Below are positions 38,710-47,675 of a DNA stretch of 64,000 nucleotides, piece by piece. The notes below the pieces were generated by a model, which was not told where the DNA came from, did no database searches, and saw only the letters and a list, made by a program, of their open reading frames with translations. A program made the position numbers and the translations under genes. Position 1 is the first letter of the stretch. The number at the start of each line of letters is the position of its first letter. This DNA is from Bacteroidaceae bacterium (GTDB lineage Bacteria; Bacteroidota; Bacteroidia; Bacteroidales; Bacteroidaceae): assembly GCA_017520935.1 (NCBI GenBank), contig JAFXEF010000053.1, positions 102,217 through 166,216 of the forward strand. The letters run 5' to 3'.

Positions 38710-41331
38710 CTATGCGGTAGCCAGTTCCACCACCTTGTTCACGGCATTGATGATGCCTTCGGGGTTCTTACCACCCGCGGTAGCGAAGTGTGCCTGTCCG
38801 CCGCCACCACCCTGGATGAGCTTGGCAGCCTCGCGCACGAGCTGTCCGGCATTGATACCCTTGGCGGTGAGGTCCTCGCTCACCGACACGGTAAGCATGG
38901 GACGGCCTGCATCAATGCTGCCCACCACCACGAGAAGGTTCTCGGAAGTCTCGCCACGGAGTTGGAACACGATGTTCTTCACCACCTCGGCAGGGAACAT
39001 GGGGGCTACACCGCTGATGACGTTGATGCCGTTCACGCACTCCATCTTCTCGGAGAGGTGTGCCTTGAGCGTAGCGGCCTTCTCCTTCATGAACTCCTCG
39101 ATCTTCTTCTTCAAGTCATCGTGCTCGCCGATGAACTTGACGAGGGTAGCCTTGATGTCGGGTGCGCCATGGAAGAGCTGTCGTATCTCGGCAAGCGAGT
39201 CCTGCATGTGGTCGAGCATCTCCTCTACCTTGGCACCTGTAACGGCTTCTATACGGCGTACGCCGGCAGCAATGCTGCTCTCGCTGATGATCTTGACCAT
39301 ACCAATCTTGCCGGTAGCACTCACGTGGGTACCACCACAGAACTCGATGGAGTTGCCAAACTGCACCACTCGCACGAGGTCGCCATACTTCTCGCCGAAG
39401 AGGGCGATGGCACCCAGCTCGCGAGCCTTCTCGATGGGGAGGTTGCGGTACTCGGTGAGCTCTACGTTGGCGCGTATCTTGGCGTTCACGAGATGCTCTA
39501 CCTGGCGCAACTCCTCGTCGGTAACCTTCTGGAAGTGTGAGAAGTCGAAGCGCAAGGAGTCGGGGGTAACCAACGAACCCTTCTGCTCCACGTGGGTACC
39601 CAGTACTTCGCGCAGCGCCTCGTCGATGAGGTGTGTACACGAGTGGTTGGCGGCACAGGCGGCACGCTTTTCGGTATCTACGCAAGCCATGAACTCGGCC
39701 TCGGGATGCTGGGGCAGCTTGGCAGCGATGTGCACAGAGAGCCCGTTCTCCTTCTTGGTATCGATGATGTCGATGGTTTCGTACTCGCTCACGATGGCAC
39801 CGGTATCGCCAACCTGACCACCGCTCTCGGCGTAGAAGGGAGTCTTGTCGAGCACAATCTGATAGAGCTCCTGCTTCTTCTGCGTCACCTTACGGTAGCG
39901 CAAGATGCGGGCATCGTGTTCGGTGTAGTCGTAGCCTACAAACTCGCTCTCGCCCTCGGCCAGTACTACCCAGTCGCCCAGGTCCACGGCGGCAGCGTTG
40001 CGGGCGCGCGCCTTCTGCTTGTCCATCTCGGCGGTAAACTCGGCGAGGTTGACGGTCATGTCGTTCTCGCGGAGGATGAGTTCGGTGAGGTCGAGCGGGA
40101 ATCCGTAGGTATCGTACAGCGTGAAGGCATCGACACCGCTGATCTCCTTCTTGCCGACAGTGCGGGCATCGGCAATCACCTTGTCGAGCAGGCGGATACC
40201 CGTCTCGAGCGTGCGGAGGAATGATTCCTCCTCCTCCTTGATAACCTTCTCGATGAGTGTCTGCTGTGTCTTCAGCTCGGGGTATGCATCGCCCATGCTC
40301 TCGATGAGTACGGGGAGCAGGCGGTACATGAAGGCCTGCTTCTGCCCGAGGAAGGTGTAGGCATAACGTACGGCACGGCGCAGGATGCGGCGGATAACGT
40401 AGCCTGCCTTGGCATTCGAAGGCAACTGTCCATCAGTGATAGAGAAGGCGATGGTGCGGATGTGGTCGGCAATGACGCGCATGGCCACATCGTTCTTGGC
40501 ATCGTCGCCATACACCTTGCCCGACATGGCTGCTATCACCTTGATGATGGGTTGGAACACGTCGGTGTCGTAGTTCGATGTCTTACCCTGCAAGGCCATG
40601 CAGAGACGCTCAAATCCCATACCGGTATCGATAACCTTGGCGGGGAGGCCTTCGAGACTGCCGTCGGCCTTGCGGTTATATTGCATGAAAACGAGGTTCC
40701 ATATCTCGATCACCTGAGGGTGGTCGTGGTTCACCAGCTGCACACCGGGAACAGCGGCCTTCTCCTCTTCAGAGCGAAGGTCAATATGGATCTCCGAACA
40801 GGGGCCGCAGGGACCCGTATCGCCCATCTCCCAGAAGTTGTCCTTCTTGTTGCCGTTGATGATGTGATCCTTGGGCAGATGGCGCTCCCAGATGGCTGCT
40901 GCCTCATCGTCGCGACCCAGGCCCTCCTCCTTGCTGCCCTCGAAGACGGTGGCATAGAGGTTCTTGGGGTCGAGCTTGAGCACATCCACGAGATACTCCC
41001 ATGCCCAGTCGATGGCCTCCTGCTTGAAATAGTCGCCAAACGACCAGTTGCCCAACATCTCGAACATGGTATGGTGATAGGTATCGTGGCCAACCTCCTC
41101 GAGGTCGTTGTGCTTACCGCTCACACGGAGACACTTCTGCGAGTCGGCCACACGCTTATACTTGGCTGCGGCATTGCCCAGAATGATGTCCTTGAACTGG
41201 TTCATGCCGGCGTTGGTAAACATCAGTGTGGGGTCGTCCTTGACCACCATCGGAGCCGAGGGGACAATCTGGTGCCCCTTGGTCTCGAAAAAGGATTTGA
41301 ATGATTCTCTGATTTCCTTTGCTGTCAACAT
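38710..41331 (-). CDS. alaS: Alanyl-tRNA synthetase
   Basis: 873 residues, the usual length. It charges tRNA-Ala in the cytoplasm. The class II catalytic core is at the N-terminus ([35 protein letters not shown]). The editing domain has the zinc-binding [11 protein letters not shown] pattern near residue 563 and the later [10 protein letters not shown] near 660. The DHHA1/C-Ala domain ends with [20 protein letters not shown]. It is a single-gene unit with a promoter at 41385-41378 and a terminator downstream, divergent from the M23 peptidase gene. Confidence 0.98.
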   Translation of the reverse strand: MLTAKEIRESFKSFFETKGHQIVPSAPMVVKDDPTLMFTNAGMNQFKDIILGNAAAKYKRVADSQKCLRVSGKHNDLEEVGHDTYHHTMFEMLGNWSFGDYFKQEAIDWAWEYLVDVLKLDPKNLYATVFEGSKEEGLGRDDEAAAIWERHLPKDHIINGNKKDNFWEMGDTGPCGPCSEIHIDLRSEEEKAAVPGVQLVNHDHPQVIEIWNLVFMQYNRKADGSLEGLPAKVIDTGMGFERLCMALQGKTSNYDTDVFQPIIKVIAAMSGKVYGDDAKNDVAMRVIADHIRTIAFSITDGQLPSNAKAGYVIRRILRRAVRYAYTFLGQKQAFMYRLLPVLIESMGDAYPELKTQQTLIEKVIKEEEESFLRTLETGIRLLDKVIADARTVGKKEISGVDAFTLYDTYGFPLDLTELILRENDMTVNLAEFTAEMDKQKARARNAAAVDLGDWVVLAEGESEFVGYDYTEHDARILRYRKVTQKKQELYQIVLDKTPFYAESGGQVGDTGAIVSEYETIDIIDTKKENGLSVHIAAKLPQHPEAEFMACVDTEKRAACAANHSCTHLIDEALREVLGTHVEQKGSLVTPDSLRFDFSHFQKVTDEELRQVEHLVNAKIRANVELTEYRNLPIEKARELGAIALFGEKYGDLVRVVQFGNSIEFCGGTHVSATGKIGMVKIISESSIAAGVRRIEAVTGAKVEEMLDHMQDSLAEIRQLFHGAPDIKATLVKFIGEHDDLKKKIEEFMKEKAATLKAHLSEKMECVNGINVISGVAPMFPAEVVKNIVFQLRGETSENLLVVVGSIDAGRPMLTVSVSEDLTAKGINAGQLVREAAKLIQGGGGGQAHFATAGGKNPEGIINAVNKVVELATA

Positions 41332-41373
41332 AGCTGTTTAATATCTAATTATTTTTAATATTCTACGAAATAG

Positions 41374-41405
41374 TTTGCAAAGATACGCACCTTTTCGTAC
41401 TTTTG
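41374..41405. promoter_or_regulatory. Overlapping divergent promoters of alaS and the M23 peptidase gene
   Basis: Plus strand: TTTG (41374-41377), 20 bp, TACTTTTG (41398-41405), 69 bp before the peptidase ATG. Minus strand: TATCTTTG (41385-41378), 47 bp before the alaS ATG. The two promoters overlap, so polymerase binding at one should interfere with the other. Confidence 0.7.
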
Positions 41406-41473
41406 CCCTAAATATTGCGTAAAATTTTCAGTTTGATTGCCATAAAAGTGCAATCGACAGGCTAAACCCGCCC

Positions 41474-42445
41474 ATGCGTAACGTATATTATAAATATAAC
41501 GAGAAAACCAAGATGTATGACCGCGTATATCCCAATATGCGCAGTCGGCTGTTGACCTACTTGCGCAACATCTTCTTCTGGGCACTGTTGGGCGTAGGGG
41601 GCTATTTCATGGCACTGCTCATTTTAGGAACTCCTGAAGATGCCGAAGACCTGCGCGAAGAGAACGCCCGCCTGCAGACCCAGTACGAAGTACTTTCGCA
41701 ACGCTTGGACGAGGCCATGGAGGTGATGGAAGACATCCGCCAACGCGACGACAACCTTTACCGTGTGATGTTTATGGCCGACCCTGTATCGGAAGACGTG
41801 CGCAATGCCACCTACACCGGCACCAACCGCTACGAGGAGTTGGAGGATCTTGACAATGCGGCACTGGTGATGGCTACCACGCAGAAGACAGACATGCTGG
41901 CGAGAAAGCTCTACATACAGTCGAAGTCGTTCGACGAGATTGTGGATTTCTACAAGAATCACGAGGACATGTTGCGTCACCTGCCAGCCATACAGCCCGT
42001 ATCAAACAAGGACCTCAAGCGCACCGCCTCGGGATTCGGCTACCGCATACACCCCATCTATCAGACGCGCATCTTCCACGACGGCATGGACTTCTCTTGC
42101 GACATAGGCACCCCCGTGTATGCTACAGCCGACGGAGTGGTCAAGAACGCCCGCTGGGAACGAGGATACGGATACATAGTCACCATAGATCACGGATACG
42201 GATACGAGACACGCTATGCACACCTGAAGAGCTTCAACGTAAAACGCGGACAAAAGGTGGTACGCGGCGAAACCATCGCCCTCTCTGGCAACACAGGACG
42301 CTCTTCGGGTCCTCACGTACACTACGAGGTACTGCAGCGTGGCCGCCCGGTAAATCCGGCCAACTACTACTTCATGGACCTCGATGCCGACCAGTATGAC
42401 GAAATGATACGCATGGCCAACAACCACGGCAAGGTGATGGATTAA
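41474..42445 (+). CDS. M23 family murein endopeptidase with membrane anchor
   Basis: 323 residues. A single membrane helix lies near residues 30-55 (NIFFWALLGVGGYFMALLIL), then a coiled coil (about 57-95), then a C-terminal LytM/M23 domain. The zinc ligands and catalytic residues are HDGMDFS (H and D near 197-201) and GPHVHYEV (HxH near 278). It would cut peptidoglycan cross-links or stem peptides in the periplasm, as MepM does; LytM proteins lacking these residues are only activators, but here they are complete. The short cytoplasmic head and the order with a MerR gene 3 bp downstream suggest one operon, an arrangement I have seen in Bacteroidales but whose meaning is unknown. Confidence 0.92.
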   Translation: MRNVYYKYNEKTKMYDRVYPNMRSRLLTYLRNIFFWALLGVGGYFMALLILGTPEDAEDLREENARLQTQYEVLSQRLDEAMEVMEDIRQRDDNLYRVMFMADPVSEDVRNATYTGTNRYEELEDLDNAALVMATTQKTDMLARKLYIQSKSFDEIVDFYKNHEDMLRHLPAIQPVSNKDLKRTASGFGYRIHPIYQTRIFHDGMDFSCDIGTPVYATADGVVKNARWERGYGYIVTIDHGYGYETRYAHLKSFNVKRGQKVVRGETIALSGNTGRSSGPHVHYEVLQRGRPVNPANYYFMDLDADQYDEMIRMANNHGKVMD

Positions 42446-42448
42446 CCT

Positions 42449-42805
42449 ATGGGAAAAGATCTGAAACTATATTATAGCATCCGTGAGGTAGCCGCCGAAA
42501 TCGGCGTTGCCGAGTCTACCCTCCGTTTCTGGGAGAAGGAGATTCCGAGCCTCCATCCCAAGAAGACAGCTGGCGGTGCACGCCAGTACACAAAAGAAGA
42601 CATCGAGCTCATCCGCCTCATCCACCACCTTGTCAAAGAACAGGGGCTGACGGTCAAGGCCGCCCGCAACAGGCTCAAGACGAGCAAGCGCCAGGTGGTG
42701 GACCATCAGGACATCGTGCAACGCCTCAAGGATGTGCGTACCGAGCTGATGGAGATAAAGGACAAGTTAGATGAGCTGATGCAGGAAGACTCCTGGAGCC
42801 TTTGA
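42449..42805 (+). CDS. MerR-family transcriptional regulator
   Basis: 118 residues. The N-terminal winged helix (YYSIREVAAEIGVAESTLRFWEKEIPSLHPKK, quoted in part as SIREVAAEIGVAESTLRFW) and RQYTKEDIELIRLIHHLV are typical of MerR. A coiled-coil dimerisation helix follows (QRLKDVRTELMEIKDKLDEL). There is no C-terminal effector or metal-binding domain, so it may respond to no small ligand or act with another protein. It starts 3 bp after the M23 peptidase stop and is almost certainly co-transcribed with it. Its targets are unknown. Confidence 0.9.
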   Translation: MGKDLKLYYSIREVAAEIGVAESTLRFWEKEIPSLHPKKTAGGARQYTKEDIELIRLIHHLVKEQGLTVKAARNRLKTSKRQVVDHQDIVQRLKDVRTELMEIKDKLDELMQEDSWSL

Positions 42806-42827
42806 CAAGACAAACGCCGGGCAAAAG

Positions 42828-43433
42828 CTACAACCGTCTCAGCGCCTCCTTGATGGCAGCCTCCACCGTCACCGATGGCTGCTCCTTCACAATCGCCTTG
42901 ACCACCTTCTGCGAAGCCGCGGCAGTGTAGCCCAACATGGTGAGTGCCGCCACTGCACTGTCAAGCACCTCACTGTGCGTGTCGGCAAAGAGCATGCTGC
43001 CAGCAGCCGTATCGCCCGGCATATCGCCTCCCACAGCAGCAATCTTGTCCTTAAGCTCCACGATGATGCGCTGGGCAGTCTTTCCACCTATGCCCTTCAC
43101 CATCTTCAACAACTTGTCATTGCCCGAGGCGATAACCTCGCACAGTTCATTGGGATTGAGGGCCGACAGGATGGTGCGTGCCGTATTGCCTCCGATACCC
43201 GAAACCGATATGAGCAACAGGAAGAGTTCGCGCTCGCGCTTGTCGGCAAACCCGTAAAGCACATAGGCATCTTCGCGGATGGCTTCGTGCACGTAGAGCT
43301 TCACCTGAGGACGGTTCTGTATCGCCGTATAGGTATTGAGCGATATGTTGGCAAGGTATCCCACACCATGGCATTCGATGGTGGCGGTGGTGGGAGTAAG
43401 CTCGGTAAGGTCTCCTTTGAGGTATTCGATCAT
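42828..43433 (-). CDS. ruvA: Holliday junction DNA helicase subunit RuvA
   Basis: 201 residues. RuvA binds four-way junctions and loads RuvB. The OB-fold N-terminus ([31 protein letters not shown] in part) is followed by two helix-hairpin-helix motifs ([37 protein letters not shown]) and a C-terminal three-helix RuvB-binding domain ([20 protein letters not shown]). Length and domain order are standard. It is downstream of rpsT on the same strand, separated by a strong terminator, so it may rely on a promoter I did not recognise or on read-through. Confidence 0.97.
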   Translation of the reverse strand: MIEYLKGDLTELTPTTATIECHGVGYLANISLNTYTAIQNRPQVKLYVHEAIREDAYVLYGFADKRERELFLLLISVSGIGGNTARTILSALNPNELCEVIASGNDKLLKMVKGIGGKTAQRIIVELKDKIAAVGGDMPGDTAAGSMLFADTHSEVLDSAVAALTMLGYTAAASQKVVKAIVKEQPSVTVEAAIKEALRRL

Positions 43434-43471
43434 AATTGTATAGGATGATGAGGTGAACTTGACTACAACAA

Positions 43472-43497
43472 AGGGTCGGAAGATGGCTTCCGACCCT
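43472..43497 (-). terminator. Terminator of rpsT
   Basis: AGGGTCGGAAG (43472-43482) pairs perfectly with CTTCCGACCCT (43487-43497) around ATGG; on the minus strand TTTGTTG follows. Confidence 0.8.
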
Positions 43498-43523
43498 ATA
43501 CTATTGTTGTGATAAGGTGTCTC

Positions 43524-43775
43524 TTAGAGTTTTGCGATGTGTGCGCAGAGCTTTGACTTCAAGTTTGCAGCCTTGTTCTTGTGGATGTTGTTAGTCTTAG
43601 CGAGCTTGTCCAACATCTTCTGAACAGCGGGATACATAGCCTGAGCTTCAGCCTTATCAGTGGTTGCGCGGAGCTTACGAACTGCGTTACGCATAGTCTT
43701 AGCATAATATCTGTTGCGCAATCTTCTGGTTTCAGTCTGTCTGATTCTCTTCAGCGATGATTTGTGGTTTGCCAT
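43524..43775 (-). CDS. rpsT: 30S ribosomal protein S20
   Basis: 83 residues, basic and helical. [21 protein letters not shown] is the typical start, and [20 protein letters not shown] and [15 protein letters not shown] are the following helices. S20 binds 16S rRNA early in 30S assembly. It lies 31 bp downstream of tRNA-Glu on the same strand and probably shares its promoter. Confidence 0.98.
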   Translation of the reverse strand: MANHKSSLKRIRQTETRRLRNRYYAKTMRNAVRKLRATTDKAEAQAMYPAVQKMLDKLAKTNNIHKNKAANLKSKLCAHIAKL

Positions 43776-43806
43776 TTCTAATCTTCAATTTTTAATTTAA
43801 CTTTTG

Positions 43807-43878
43807 TAGCGCTACGGGGAGTCGAACCCCGCTTTAGAGAATGAAAATCTCTCGTCCTAGCCGATAGACGATAGCGCC
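43807..43878 (-). tRNA. tRNA-Glu (UUC)
   Basis: Minus strand, 72 nt without CCA. Acceptor GGCGCTA pairs with TAGCGCT (one G-U pair), the anticodon arm is AGAGA-TTTTCAT-TCTCT with anticodon TTC, and the T arm is CGGGG-TTCGACT-CCCCG. The CCA end is not encoded. Confidence 0.95.
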
Positions 43879-43930
43879 ATCCTTGCGTGTTGTCCCCGCG
43901 TCAACGGGGCTTGTTGTTCGAAAGCGGTTG

Positions 43931-43960
43931 CAAAGGTAGCCACTTTTTTTGAATCTACAA
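43931..43960 (-). promoter_or_regulatory. Promoter of tRNA-Glu (and probably rpsT)
   Basis: Minus strand TTTG (43960-43957), 18 bp, TACCTTTG (43938-43931). Confidence 0.7.
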
Positions 43961-43977
43961 ACGATTTGCACTTTTTT

Positions 43978-44008
43978 TTTGTTCAATGGCTCTTTTTTTG
44001 TAGCTTTG
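43978..44008 (+). promoter_or_regulatory. Promoter of recO
   Basis: TTTG (43978-43981), 19 bp, TAGCTTTG (44001-44008), 24 bp before the ATG at 44033. A second run of T lies between the boxes. Confidence 0.7.
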
Positions 44009-44032
44009 CGGTATCTTTAACGGAGTGTTCTT

Positions 44033-44758
44033 ATGTATATTGACGACAAAGGCCTCGTTTTGCGCACGGTAAAGTACGATGACAAGTCGTTCATTGCCCA
44101 CCTGTTCACCGCCTCGCGCGGGCACGTGGCCTTTATGGTCAACGGCTCGCGTGGCAAGCGTTCGGGCACCAGCGCACGCCTGTTCCAGCCTCTGTCGTTC
44201 CTCTCCTTCCAGTGGGATGCCAAGCCCACCGTCACACTCCACCGAATGAAAGAGGCCCGTCTCCTCTTCACGCAACAAGACATCCCCTACCACCCAATCA
44301 AACGCAGCATTGCCATGCTGCTCGCCGAGTTCATGGTCCATACCTTGACCGGCGAGGCAGAGAACACCCACCTATATATATATGTAGAGCATTCGGTACA
44401 GTGGCTCGACGTGGCTCCCGACGGATATGCCAACTTCCACCTCGTATTCCTGCTTAAACTGGCTCGCTTCTTAGGCATTGCACCCAACACCGAGGACTAT
44501 GTCGAGGGCTGCAGCTTCGACCTCACACGCGGCCGCTTCACTATGACGGGCATACCCTCCGACGAGCTGCTATGCAGCACCGATGCTACCCTGCTGTGCC
44601 GTCTCAGCGATGCCAGCTACGCCACGATGGACACTATCACAATGAGCCGCCACGATCGCGCCCGCCTCATCAATCACCTTGCCCGCTACTACGCCCTACA
44701 CATTCCGGCCTTCCCTGCCATCAAGTCGCTTGAGGTACTACAAGAAGTGATGGGATAA
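44033..44758 (+). CDS. recO: DNA repair protein RecO
   Basis: 241 residues. RecO helps load RecA onto SSB-coated DNA in the RecFOR path. The OB-fold N-terminus reads MYIDDKGLVLRTVKYDDKSF, then FTASRGHVAFMVNGSRGKRSG. A helical C-terminal domain follows (SIAMLLAEFMVHTLTGEAENTHLY in part; LHIPAFPAIKSLEVLQEVMG). The four-Cys zinc site found in some RecO proteins is not seen. The gene has its own promoter and may be co-transcribed with the DUF2461 gene 29 bp downstream. Confidence 0.93.
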   Translation: MYIDDKGLVLRTVKYDDKSFIAHLFTASRGHVAFMVNGSRGKRSGTSARLFQPLSFLSFQWDAKPTVTLHRMKEARLLFTQQDIPYHPIKRSIAMLLAEFMVHTLTGEAENTHLYIYVEHSVQWLDVAPDGYANFHLVFLLKLARFLGIAPNTEDYVEGCSFDLTRGRFTMTGIPSDELLCSTDATLLCRLSDASYATMDTITMSRHDRARLINHLARYYALHIPAFPAIKSLEVLQEVMG

Positions 44759-44787
44759 AACGACAACGACAATAACAACACAGCATC

Positions 44788-45465
44788 ATGAAAGAGATTA
44801 TCACCTTCCTGCAGGAATTGCAGCAAAACAACAATCGCGAGTGGTTTGTCGCCAACAAGCCCCGCTATACCGCACTGCAGACACGCTTCAACGCCTTTGT
44901 AGACGAGCTCATCAGTGAAATTTCCCGATTCGACGACTCCATCACCGGCCTTACCGCCAAGGACTGCACCTACCGCATCTACCGCGATGTGCGCTTCAGT
45001 GCCGACAAGAGTCCCTACAAGACACACATGGGAGCCTTCATCTGTCCCGGCGGAAAGAAATCGGGCTACTCGGGCTATTACTTTCACATAGGCACTGGCG
45101 GCGAGGGGTATCCCTACGGGCACATGCTTGCCACAGGCGACTACTGCTGCGACGCCCGCGCACTGCAGATTATCCGCGAAGACATCGTTGGTGGCGAGGG
45201 CGACTTCGATGCTATCGTACGTTCCGTAGCCCCAACCTTCACGCTTGATTATGAAGGAGCCTTGAAACGCAACCCCAAAGGTTTCGAGCACGAGACTCTG
45301 TACACCGAATATCTACGCCTGAAAGCCTACTGCCTGCTCCACACCCCCTCCACCGACTTCATGTGTGCACCCGACCTGACCCGTCGCGCCGCAGAGCTGT
45401 ATCGCCAGACACAACCCTTCCTGCATTATATCAACAGAGCCATCCAATACGCCAAGGAGGAGTAA
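44788..45465 (+). CDS. DUF2461 family protein (TIGR02453)
   Basis: 225 residues. Family landmarks are FLQELQQNNNREWFVANKPRY at the N-terminus (split here), TYRIYRDVRFSADKSPYKTH near 65 and GYYFHIGTGGEGY near 95. The family is widespread in bacteria and fungi and its biochemical role is not established. There is no signal peptide or membrane segment, so it is cytoplasmic. It is the last gene of the recO unit and converges on the DUF2156-GNAT gene with only 24 bp between; no terminator hairpin is visible there. Confidence 0.88.
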   Translation: MKEIITFLQELQQNNNREWFVANKPRYTALQTRFNAFVDELISEISRFDDSITGLTAKDCTYRIYRDVRFSADKSPYKTHMGAFICPGGKKSGYSGYYFHIGTGGEGYPYGHMLATGDYCCDARALQIIREDIVGGEGDFDAIVRSVAPTFTLDYEGALKRNPKGFEHETLYTEYLRLKAYCLLHTPSTDFMCAPDLTRRAAELYRQTQPFLHYINRAIQYAKEE

Positions 45466-45489
45466 GAAGGGGAAGCCAGCTACAGCATC

Positions 45490-47418
45490 TCAATCATTCA
45501 TCATCAGACTCATCAGCGGATTCTCTTCAGTGAGCAGACGATGGGTGAGCTGGGCGATGGTGTAGGCCTCAGCATCAGGCTCCACAGTTGCCAGACGTTC
45601 GCATCGGCCATTCTCCAAACGATAGCAGCCATTGTTCTCGGCGAGCAGCGGATCGGTGACGCTCAACGTGAGCGACAGTGCGGGATGCAGGGCTGCATAA
45701 GCGGCAAGCATAGCCGAAGCATCGATGATGCGCGCCATGCCGAAGTAGTCCCCGCTCTGCCCCGACACATCGAGCACATCCACAGCCGTGCGCCCATAAT
45801 GGGCGGCAATATGGGCGATGAGCGTGTTGCGGGCAGCTTCATCGTCATACACGCACTCACGCAGCAGTGTGCCGTCGGTCTCATTGCGGCATATAGCCAG
45901 AGCCACGAGGTTAGAGCCCCGGCGGGCTGCCCACATCGTGTCGCCGGCAAGGCACATATCATCGGCCACAGCGCGGAGGTCGCTTATCGGATGCTGCACA
46001 CACAGGGGACGCTCCTGCATCTTGGCACGGAGGTAGGCAAGGCAATCGCCGGGCTGATCCACCATATCGACCATGAGCGAACCGTCAACGGGCATCATGC
46101 CGTCAACCGCCACCATCTGCCACCCGAAGCGGAAGCAGGGTGTGTAGCCCGCCTTGGCGTAATAGCTGAAGAGTTCGGGGGTGGCGGGGATGAGAAAACT
46201 GAATGCGGCATTCTCTCCACGCATGGCGCGGTGGGTCTGAGCGATCAGCTCGCCCATGAGTCCACGACGACGGTAAGCCTCATCGGTACAGGCACCCGAT
46301 ATGTACGAGGCAGGCAGCAGGCGCCCGCCATAGGTCACAGGATAAGGAAGTTTCTGCAATGCCGACACCACACGCCCATCGCGCTCGACAACCTCGTTGC
46401 GCTCGGTGCGGTACTTCTCGCGGAAGTAGAGGTCAATGAAGGCACGCGGATCGGCAAAGGAGCACTCCCACAGACGGCGAGTCTCGAAACGCACCCGACG
46501 CTCCTCATCGGTCTCTGCAGGCTGCGCAGTGAGCGTGGCGGTCATCTTGTCGAGCAACAGGTCGGGGTGGTAAGAGAGCTTAGCCTTGCGCAGGCCCTCC
46601 AGCCCGAGATCCTCCTCGCGATTGATGTAGGTGATATCCTCGGGCAGATGACTGGCGAACTCATTATTGATGACAGCATAAGCCCCCTCATAATGAGTAT
46701 CGGCCTTCTCCACACAGACATCGAAGGCATCCTTGTTGATACGCGCTCCGAAGGTGAAAGCCACCATGCGCTCCTCCACAAAGAGCGCCCCACCGAGGAT
46801 ATGCAACTCCTCCATATGGCTCAGCGCATAAGCCATCATGCGCTGTTCGGCCATGGCAGCACGCTGCTCGCGGCAGTCATTGGTGAGGCACCACTCCTCG
46901 GCCAGGCGCAAGCAGTCGGGCACCATCTCCGATGTCATCGGGCGGTACTCGTAGTTGGGGTACAGACGCTTGAACTTGTTGATATGGTTGCGTTTGGGCT
47001 GCAACTTCTTGCCGCTGAGCGTCACTAACTTCTCACGCAGATAAAGGTAGTCGGCCGAGTCACGGTTGGTAGCGAAGGTGAAGGCACCGGGCATGGCCTC
47101 CTCCATCACCTCCTGAGCGCAGGGGCATACACAAGCTACCCTGAGCGTATCGCCCAAGCTGCGGGCATCGGCAACGAGCAGCTGCAGCACGTGCCGCAGG
47201 TCGCCCTTGCCGAGGGGTTTCATATAGGTCATCTGTCCGTCGAGCAGAAAGCGCAGGAGCAGGAATCCGTCTACCACGGCATACTCCGTATGGTACAGAA
47301 ACTGCCAGCTGCAGAGATTGGCCACATTCATGTCACAGTTCATGCACTTGCTCTCCATCGTGAAAGAACGCAGCACATCGGCATCACTTGCCGTTATAGG
47401 GCGAAAGGGGATAATCAT
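45490..47418 (-). CDS. DUF2156-GNAT fusion protein
   Basis: 642 residues. The first about 300 match DUF2156 (phosphatidylglycerol lysyltransferase C-domain-like, itself a double GNAT fold), with KRNHINKFKRLYPNYEYRP and YEGAYAVINNEFASHLPEDITYINREEDLG (in part). From about 315 a GNAT N-acetyltransferase of the Eis-like type follows: SYISGACTDEAYRRRGLMGELI holds the acetyl-CoA-binding R-R-x-G-L-M loop. The last about 150 residues resemble the C-terminal sterol-carrier-like domain of such proteins. In other genomes the two halves occur as separate neighbouring genes. The substrate is unknown, and no lipid anchor or membrane segment is present. A TACCTTTG box lies at 47468-47461. Confidence 0.85.
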   Translation of the reverse strand: MIIPFRPITASDADVLRSFTMESKCMNCDMNVANLCSWQFLYHTEYAVVDGFLLLRFLLDGQMTYMKPLGKGDLRHVLQLLVADARSLGDTLRVACVCPCAQEVMEEAMPGAFTFATNRDSADYLYLREKLVTLSGKKLQPKRNHINKFKRLYPNYEYRPMTSEMVPDCLRLAEEWCLTNDCREQRAAMAEQRMMAYALSHMEELHILGGALFVEERMVAFTFGARINKDAFDVCVEKADTHYEGAYAVINNEFASHLPEDITYINREEDLGLEGLRKAKLSYHPDLLLDKMTATLTAQPAETDEERRVRFETRRLWECSFADPRAFIDLYFREKYRTERNEVVERDGRVVSALQKLPYPVTYGGRLLPASYISGACTDEAYRRRGLMGELIAQTHRAMRGENAAFSFLIPATPELFSYYAKAGYTPCFRFGWQMVAVDGMMPVDGSLMVDMVDQPGDCLAYLRAKMQERPLCVQHPISDLRAVADDMCLAGDTMWAARRGSNLVALAICRNETDGTLLRECVYDDEAARNTLIAHIAAHYGRTAVDVLDVSGQSGDYFGMARIIDASAMLAAYAALHPALSLTLSVTDPLLAENNGCYRLENGRCERLATVEPDAEAYTIAQLTHRLLTEENPLMSLMMND

Positions 47419-47460
47419 AGTTTATATATAAATAGGTATACCGTCAAAGAAACAGTAGAG

Positions 47461-47468
47461 CAAAGGTA
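47461..47468 (-). promoter_or_regulatory. -7 box of the DUF2156-GNAT gene
   Basis: TACCTTTG on the minus strand, 42 bp before the ATG at 47418; no clear TTTG at -33. Confidence 0.55.
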
Positions 47469-47595
47469 ACGGTTTGTTCCGAATCCTACAATAGCGGCTT
47501 TGTATTTTATCATCAGGCAGGTAGAACCGATCTTTACAGAAGTTCACGAAAAAGCCCCATTTTTTTCGAGATTTTAAATCTTTTTCTCCTAAAAA

Positions 47596-47626
47596 TTTGA
47601 CATTCGAACATATTTCCCTACCTTTG
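47596..47626 (+). promoter_or_regulatory. Promoter of the large surface protein gene
   Basis: TTTG (47596-47599), 19 bp, TACCTTTG (47619-47626), a full match 49 bp before the ATG at 47676. Confidence 0.75.
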
Positions 47627-47675
47627 AAGGCAGTTTTCTATTTCTAATATTTCTAATCTATAAACAATTCGTATC

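Noticed and set aside
38735..39817. 360-codon open frame antisense to alaS
   Set aside because: Ser/Thr/Pro-rich low-quality translation over a certain gene; a second long antisense frame exists in another phase, as expected from codon bias.
45541..47028. 495-codon open frame antisense to the DUF2156-GNAT gene
   Set aside because: Composition (His/Gly/Ala-rich, no domain) and full overlap with a recognisable gene mark it as a shadow.
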